From NCBI GenBank assembly GCA_946631805.1, contig CAMPAJ010000043.1:1-9895 (forward strand): DNA of 9,895 nucleotides, given 5' to 3'. Made by a program: the position numbers and the translations under genes. A model generated the notes under the pieces. It made no database searches. It was not told the origin of the DNA and saw only the letters and a program-made list of their open reading frames with translations. Below are positions 6,372-9,895 of the stretch, one piece after another; position 1 is the stretch's first letter; each line of letters starts with the position of its first letter. This DNA is from an uncultured Eggerthellaceae bacterium (GTDB lineage Bacteria; Actinomycetota; Coriobacteriia; Coriobacteriales; Eggerthellaceae).

Positions 6372-8807
6372 ATGCAGGCGAGGAGTTTCGAACTAAACGC
6401 GGGAACCCTTTCCCTTGTCGAGGACATCGGGCAGCATATGCCCGGAGGCTTTTTCGTTTATCAGGCCGAGGGAGCAGGAAATATCCTGTTCGCAAATCAT
6501 GCCACCCTCGACATCTTCGGTTGCGACACGCTCGACGAGTTCAAGGAAATAACGGGGTACACGTTCGAGGGCATGGTGTACGCCGACGATCGCCAAGCCG
6601 TATTCGACTCCATATTCGATCAGATTAACAGCGACGATAAGCGCATGGATTACGTGGAATATCGCATCGTCCGCAAAGACGGCGCCGTGCGATGGGTCGA
6701 CGATTACGGCCACTACACCGAGACCGAGGCCTATGGCGGCGTGTTCTACGTTTTCATTTCGGATATTACCGAGAAACGCGAGCGCATGGAGACTGACATA
6801 GCCGTTCGGCAGGCGGTTATCGAGGCGCTCAGCGAGTCGTACCACACGGTCTGGCTCATCAACGACGTAGAGACGGGCACGTTTTCGCTCTACCGCGGCG
6901 ATACGGAAGGGACTACTATCCACGGCGCGCCCATCCGGGATGCGCTCAACCGCATGAAGTATCCTCAAGCCCAAGAGTATTACATTCGCACGACGGTCGC
7001 GCCCGTCGACCAGGAGCGGCTCCAACAGGAGCTTTCGCTGGAAAACCTCGCCCGCGTCCTGCGGGAGCAGTCCCAGTTCAACGTCAACTACCTGCGGATG
7101 ATGGACGATGGGAGCGAGCGGTATTTCCGCATCGAGTTCGCGAAGGTCAACATGCCGGGCGGCAAGACGGGCGTCGTGTGCGGTTTCAAGGACGTCGACG
7201 CCGAAACGCGCAAGACGCTCGAGCACAGCCAGGCGCTCAGCGACGCTTTGAAACTGGCCGAGCAGGCCAATACGGCCAAGACCGCGTTTTTGTCCAACAT
7301 GAGCCACGAGATTCGCACGCCGATGAATGCCATTATCGGCTTGAACAACATTGCGCTCAGCGACCCGGACCTTCCCGAGCAGACGCGGGTGCATCTGGAA
7401 AAGATGGGCGCGTCGGCCGAGCACCTGCTCAGCATCATCAACGACATTTTGGACATGTCGCGCATAGAGTCCGGGCGGATGATCATAAAGAGCGAGGAAT
7501 TCTCGTTCCCCAAGCTGCTCGAGCAAGTCAACAACATCATCAGCGGTCAGTGCCGCGACAAGGGCCTCGATTACGATTGCCACATTGAAGGGGTCATCGA
7601 CAACTACTACATCGGCGACGATATGAAGCTGCGCCAAGTTATGATCAACATCTTGGGCAACGCCGTCAAATTCACGCCTGCTGGCGGATCCATTTCGTTC
7701 GTCATCAGGGAGACCGCGCGGTTCGATTGCAAATCAACGCTCCAATTTGTCATTAAAGACACGGGCATCGGCATGAGTGAGGAGTACTTGCCGCATCTCT
7801 TTGATGCATTCAGTCAGGAAAACTCCTTGATTACGAACGCCTATGGCAGCACGGGCCTTGGAATGCCCATAACCAAGAATATCGTCGAGCTCATGAACGG
7901 CCACGTGGAAGTCGAAAGCAAGAAGGGGCAGGGCACGACGTTTACCGTGACGGTGACGCTCGATGAGTCGGCTCGCACCGAGGTCGTGCTCGGGACCGGA
8001 GATTTGCAGCCCCACGAGATGAGCGTGCTCGTTATCGACGACGATCCGATAGCCTGCGAGCATGCGCGCGTCGTGCTCGGTCAAGTGGGGATCCATTGCG
8101 AAACGGCCAGCTCGGGGTGCAAGGGCCTCGACATGGTCAAGATGCGCCATGCGCGGCGGGACCCGTATAACCTGATTCTGGTCGATTGGAAGATGCCCGA
8201 CATGGACGGCGTGGAGACGACGCGCCAAATTCGCTCGGTCGTCGGGCACGAATCTGCCATCGTCATCCTCACGTCGTATCACTGGGATGATGTGGTAGAC
8301 GAGGCAAAGGACGCCGGCGTCGACAGCTTTGTCTCGAAGCCCTTGTTTGCAGGTACGGTGCTCGACGAGTTCCGCGAGGCTTTCCGGAAGAAGAACGAGC
8401 AGCTCGTACGCGATACGGCCGACCTTAAGGGCAGGCGCGTGCTTTTGGCCGAAGACGTGGAGCTCAACGCCGAAATCATGGTCATGGTGCTCAGCATGCG
8501 CGAGGTGGACGCCGACGTGGCAGTTGACGGGCTCGAGGCGGTCGAACTGTTCGCATCGCATCCCGAAGGGTATTACGACGCCGTGCTCATGGATATGCGC
8601 ATGCCCAAGATGGATGGGTTGGAGGCTTCGCGAACGATCCGCGGTATGGATCGCACCGATGCGAAGACGGTGCCCATAATCGCCTTGACGGCCAACGCTT
8701 TTGACGAGGATGTTCAGCGCAGCATGCAGGCGGGGCTGAATGCGCACTTGAGCAAGCCGGTTGATCCGGAGGCGTTGTTCGAGACGCTGGAGAATTTGGT
8801 GAAATAG
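6372..8807 (+). CDS. cytosolic hybrid sensor histidine kinase with two receiver domains
   Basis: This 811-residue protein lacks transmembrane helices and so should sense an intracellular signal. A PAS domain covers about 20-135 and ends in FISDITEKRE. A second putative sensory region (about 141-275) has no family I can name. A short helical linker leads to the HisKA domain with phospho-accepting H312 in SHEIRTPMN. The ATPase domain has the N box NILGNAVKF (N430), DTGIGM (463-468) and GSTGLGM (492-498). Receiver 1 (about 550-670) has D556/D557, phospho-acceptor D605, T634 and K656. Receiver 2 (about 688-810) has E694/D695, D741, T773 and K795. Both receivers are complete. No HPt domain is present, so the relay partner must be encoded elsewhere or the second receiver may be the output. 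I chose ATG 6372, with AAAGG at 6358-6362. Confidence 0.9.
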   Translation: MQARSFELNAGTLSLVEDIGQHMPGGFFVYQAEGAGNILFANHATLDIFGCDTLDEFKEITGYTFEGMVYADDRQAVFDSIFDQINSDDKRMDYVEYRIVRKDGAVRWVDDYGHYTETEAYGGVFYVFISDITEKRERMETDIAVRQAVIEALSESYHTVWLINDVETGTFSLYRGDTEGTTIHGAPIRDALNRMKYPQAQEYYIRTTVAPVDQERLQQELSLENLARVLREQSQFNVNYLRMMDDGSERYFRIEFAKVNMPGGKTGVVCGFKDVDAETRKTLEHSQALSDALKLAEQANTAKTAFLSNMSHEIRTPMNAIIGLNNIALSDPDLPEQTRVHLEKMGASAEHLLSIINDILDMSRIESGRMIIKSEEFSFPKLLEQVNNIISGQCRDKGLDYDCHIEGVIDNYYIGDDMKLRQVMINILGNAVKFTPAGGSISFVIRETARFDCKSTLQFVIKDTGIGMSEEYLPHLFDAFSQENSLITNAYGSTGLGMPITKNIVELMNGHVEVESKKGQGTTFTVTVTLDESARTEVVLGTGDLQPHEMSVLVIDDDPIACEHARVVLGQVGIHCETASSGCKGLDMVKMRHARRDPYNLILVDWKMPDMDGVETTRQIRSVVGHESAIVILTSYHWDDVVDEAKDAGVDSFVSKPLFAGTVLDEFREAFRKKNEQLVRDTADLKGRRVLLAEDVELNAEIMVMVLSMREVDADVAVDGLEAVELFASHPEGYYDAVLMDMRMPKMDGLEASRTIRGMDRTDAKTVPIIALTANAFDEDVQRSMQAGLNAHLSKPVDPEALFETLENLVK

Positions 8808-8852
8808 CCGCTCGGCTTTGGCTAATCTAAGTGGATTGCGGGGGTTGTGACG

Positions 8853-8880
8853 AAAAAAGATTCCGCAGGGGGAAGCTTTT
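8853..8880. terminator. bidirectional terminator between kinase gene and tRNA-Leu
   Basis: AAAAG-A-TTCC (8855-8864) pairs with GGAA-G-CTTTT (8871-8880), nine pairs around one A-G mismatch, with loop GCAGGG. Read on the + strand it ends in TTTT after the kinase gene. Read on the - strand it is followed by six T residues (8853-8858 complement), serving the tRNA. It is well placed between the two convergent genes. Confidence 0.6.
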
Positions 8881-8890
8881 GTGTGTAGGC

Positions 8891-8972
8891 TGGTGCCCGA
8901 GGAGAGATTCGAACTCTCACGGTTTCCCAACGGTTTTTGAGACCGCCGCGTCTGCCATTCCGCCACTCGGGC
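8891..8972 (-). tRNA. tRNA-Leu (anticodon CAA)
   Basis: The 82-base gene folds as a class II tRNA. The acceptor stem is GCCCGAG with CTCGGGC, the discriminator is A, and the CCA end is encoded in the DNA (8891-8893). The anticodon stem GCGGT/ACCGT (one G-U) holds the loop CTCAAAA, giving anticodon CAA (8937-8939 on the complement), which reads UUG leucine codons. The variable arm TGGGAAACCGT is long, as expected for leucine, and the T arm is GAGAG-TTCGAAT-CTCTC. The gene stands alone between the kinase gene and the secreted-protein gene. Confidence 0.96.
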
Positions 8973-8982
8973 ACGAGCGCAC

Positions 8983-9012
8983 ATTATACGCGAAGCGTCG
9001 TTGCTGGTTCAA
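8983..9012 (-). promoter_or_regulatory. promoter of tRNA-Leu
   Basis: On the - strand, TTGAAC (9007-9012) and a perfect TATAAT (8983-8988) are separated by 18 bases. Transcription would begin at about 8976, four bases before the mature 5' end at 8972, which is compact for a tRNA gene. Confidence 0.65.
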
Positions 9013-9049
9013 GTCGTTGTTTGGATTTCGCGAAACCTACAGGTCGTTG
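8997..9049 (+). repeat. three GTCGTTG direct repeats in a divergent promoter region
   Basis: GTCGTTG occurs at 8997-9003, 9013-9019 and 9043-9049. The first two flank or overlap the tRNA promoter. The third directly abuts the -10 box of the secreted-protein gene. They may be binding sites for a regulator, or chance in a short A/T-poor region. Confidence 0.3.
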
Positions 9050-9055
9050 TATAAT
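9026..9055 (+). promoter_or_regulatory. promoter with overlapping palindrome for the secreted protein gene
   Basis: A perfect TATAAT lies at 9050-9055. The expected -35 position falls within TTTCGCGAAA (9026-9035), a perfect 10-base palindrome that resembles TTGACA poorly. A weak -35 covered by a dyad suggests a regulated promoter. Transcription from about 9062 gives a leader of about 32 bases containing AGGAGG (9081-9086). Confidence 0.5.
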
Positions 9056-9093
9056 CTTGGCACGTTCGCCGTGGCTTGTTAGGAGGCGGCTTT

Positions 9094-9895
9094 ATGAATA
9101 CGAAACGCTGGACTATCTTCGCGTTGTTCGTTCTTGTTGCCCTTGCTGTGGCTCCGCTGGGAGGTGCGCTTGCTTACGCCGACGAAGTTTCGGGCGCTGT
9201 AAAAGCAAGCGATTACGCTGGCAAGACGCTTACGGTCAAGGGGAAAACGACTTTGACTGTCGACAAAGATACGGCGCTTGCGGCCATCGACTCCTCAGAT
9301 TATGCTCTGACCATCAAGGGCGGCAAGAAACTCACGGTCAAGAACAACAAGGGTGCGGGCATCAAGGCAAAGCAGCTTACCGTGCAAGGGGCGACCGTTG
9401 TGAGCACGGGGTCGGATGGCCCGGGCATTCAAGCAAGTGACGACGTGAGCATTCAAAACGCAAACGTGACGGCTAAGGGAGACGCAGGCATTTCGTCCTC
9501 GTCGGGATCGGTCGAGATCAAAGATTCTTCCGTTAAGGCAACGGGTGAAGCTAGTACGGGCATCGTTGCGTCTACTGGCGTATCCATCACGAAGTCGAAG
9601 GTCAATGCAAACGGCGACGAGTACGGTATCCGCGTGAGCGGCAAGGGCGATGTTGTCGTGGACGGCGCATCGAGCGTTGTCGAGGCATCCGGCGATGATG
9701 GGGCGATTGCGTGCTCCAACGGTTCGATTGAGCTAGACGATGCGCTTGGAGTAGCGCAGCCCGAAAGCGCCGCTGTAGCTAAGGGCGGCAAAACCATTGT
9801 GACGATGGCGGGCGGCAGTTCTGCAGCCCCCGAGGTAGTCATCAAGCAAAGCGGCGAGGGTGATTCCGAGGCGCCCGAGGTGACCGGCGAGGAAG
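9094..9895 (+). CDS. secreted repeat protein, probable beta-helix (partial, runs off window)
   Basis: The reading frame is open from ATG 9094 to the window end (267 codons seen), behind an excellent AGGAGG at 9081-9086. The N-terminus MNTKR, a hydrophobic stretch and AYA-DE form a signal peptide, with cleavage probably after A29. Residues 42-86 contain two Lys/Thr-rich strands (KTLTVKGKTTLTV, KKLTVKNNKG). From 89 to 226 come about six degenerate repeats that start with GI and alternate hydrophobic residues. Glycine turns and Val/Ile ladders suggest a right-handed beta-helix. No lipobox, catalytic motif or cell-wall anchor is visible; an anchor could lie in the missing C-terminus. The tail seen (about 255-267) turns acidic and Pro/Glu-rich. 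Candidate roles, unproven, are surface adhesion or carbohydrate binding. I do not recognise the family. Confidence 0.85.
   Translation, partial: MNTKRWTIFALFVLVALAVAPLGGALAYADEVSGAVKASDYAGKTLTVKGKTTLTVDKDTALAAIDSSDYALTIKGGKKLTVKNNKGAGIKAKQLTVQGATVVSTGSDGPGIQASDDVSIQNANVTAKGDAGISSSSGSVEIKDSSVKATGEASTGIVASTGVSITKSKVNANGDEYGIRVSGKGDVVVDGASSVVEASGDDGAIACSNGSIELDDALGVAQPESAAVAKGGKTIVTMAGGSSAAPEVVIKQSGEGDSEAPEVTGEE
9358..9771 (+). repeat. tandem degenerate protein repeats in the secreted protein
   Basis: Units begin at residues 89, 111, 132, 156, 178 and 204 and are 22, 21, 24, 22, 26 and 23 residues long. Examples of unit starts are GIKAKQLTV, GIQASDDVSI, GISSSSGSVEI, GIVASTGVSI, GIRVSGKGDVVV and AIACSNGSIEL. 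Each continues with a second strand such as NANVTAKG or SSVKATG. DNA identity between units is low, so the repeats are old rather than recent duplications. The last unit departs most from the pattern. Confidence 0.65.

Noticed and set aside
6269..6427. N-terminal extension of ygiQ to 6427
   Set aside because: It would overlap the divergent kinase gene start and promoter, the added residues do not look like YgiQ, and ATG 6268 has a well-spaced AAAGGA.
6393..7637. Antisense open frame of 414 codons on the - strand
   Set aside because: It is the complement of the hybrid kinase coding frame with no domain or ribosome binding site.
7734..8984. Antisense open frame of 416 codons on the - strand
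   Set aside because: It begins upstream of and runs through the tRNA-Leu gene and the terminator, then opposite the kinase; clearly a shadow.
8937..9440. Open frame of 167 codons on the + strand
   Set aside because: It starts inside the tRNA and is out of frame with the secreted-protein gene, which has a signal peptide and AGGAGG.
9358..9771. Possible CRISPR-like or recent DNA tandem repeat
   Set aside because: Periodicity is visible only in the protein; the DNA units differ and no constant repeat with unique spacers exists.

Overview
The window is GC-rich, densely coded bacterial chromosome. The gene types and style (one-Cys/two-Cys OhrR-type MarR regulator, polar amino acid ABC transporter with a Ser/Ala-linker lipoprotein, soluble double-receiver hybrid kinase, secreted repeat protein, a tRNA with encoded CCA) fit a Gram-positive anaerobe of the Coriobacteriia, perhaps Eggerthellaceae. 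That placement is an inference from overall look, not from a marker gene. No insertion sequence, phage gene, CRISPR array or rRNA is visible.

Layout. Positions 1-247 hold no credible gene but several strong inverted repeats, so they look like a structured RNA or the 3' region of a gene outside the window. ohrR (285-749, +) follows, with a promoter so close to its ATG that the mRNA is probably leaderless. After a 221-base regulatory gap come two overlapping permeases (971-1633, 1614-2291) and an ATPase (2399-3166) of a polar amino acid importer. A clear intrinsic terminator (3186-3220) separates them from the gene for the matching substrate-binding lipoprotein (3398-4300), so the binding protein is probably made from its own transcript.

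The lipoprotein gene converges on ygiQ (4451-6268, -), a radical SAM protein of the UPF0313/YgiQ family. Between them lies an unusually elaborate nested stem-loop terminator (4348-4439). Divergent from ygiQ is an 811-residue cytosolic hybrid histidine kinase (6372-8807, +) with PAS, HisKA, HATPase and two receiver domains. It converges on a tRNA-Leu(CAA) gene (8891-8972, -), and a bidirectional terminator (8853-8880) sits between them. Divergent from the tRNA is a secreted protein (9094 to beyond the window end, +) with a signal peptide and about six degenerate 21-26 residue repeats that suggest a right-handed beta-helix.

How the parts relate. The two permeases, the ATPase and the lipoprotein together make one ABC importer for an amino acid or similar small polar solute. 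The other genes look like independent units. No wholly new system is evident. The points that most merit a second look are the structured region at the left edge, the operator-like half-sites around the transporter promoter, the likely leaderless ohrR without an ohr partner in view, the unidentified second sensory region of the kinase, and the secreted repeat protein.
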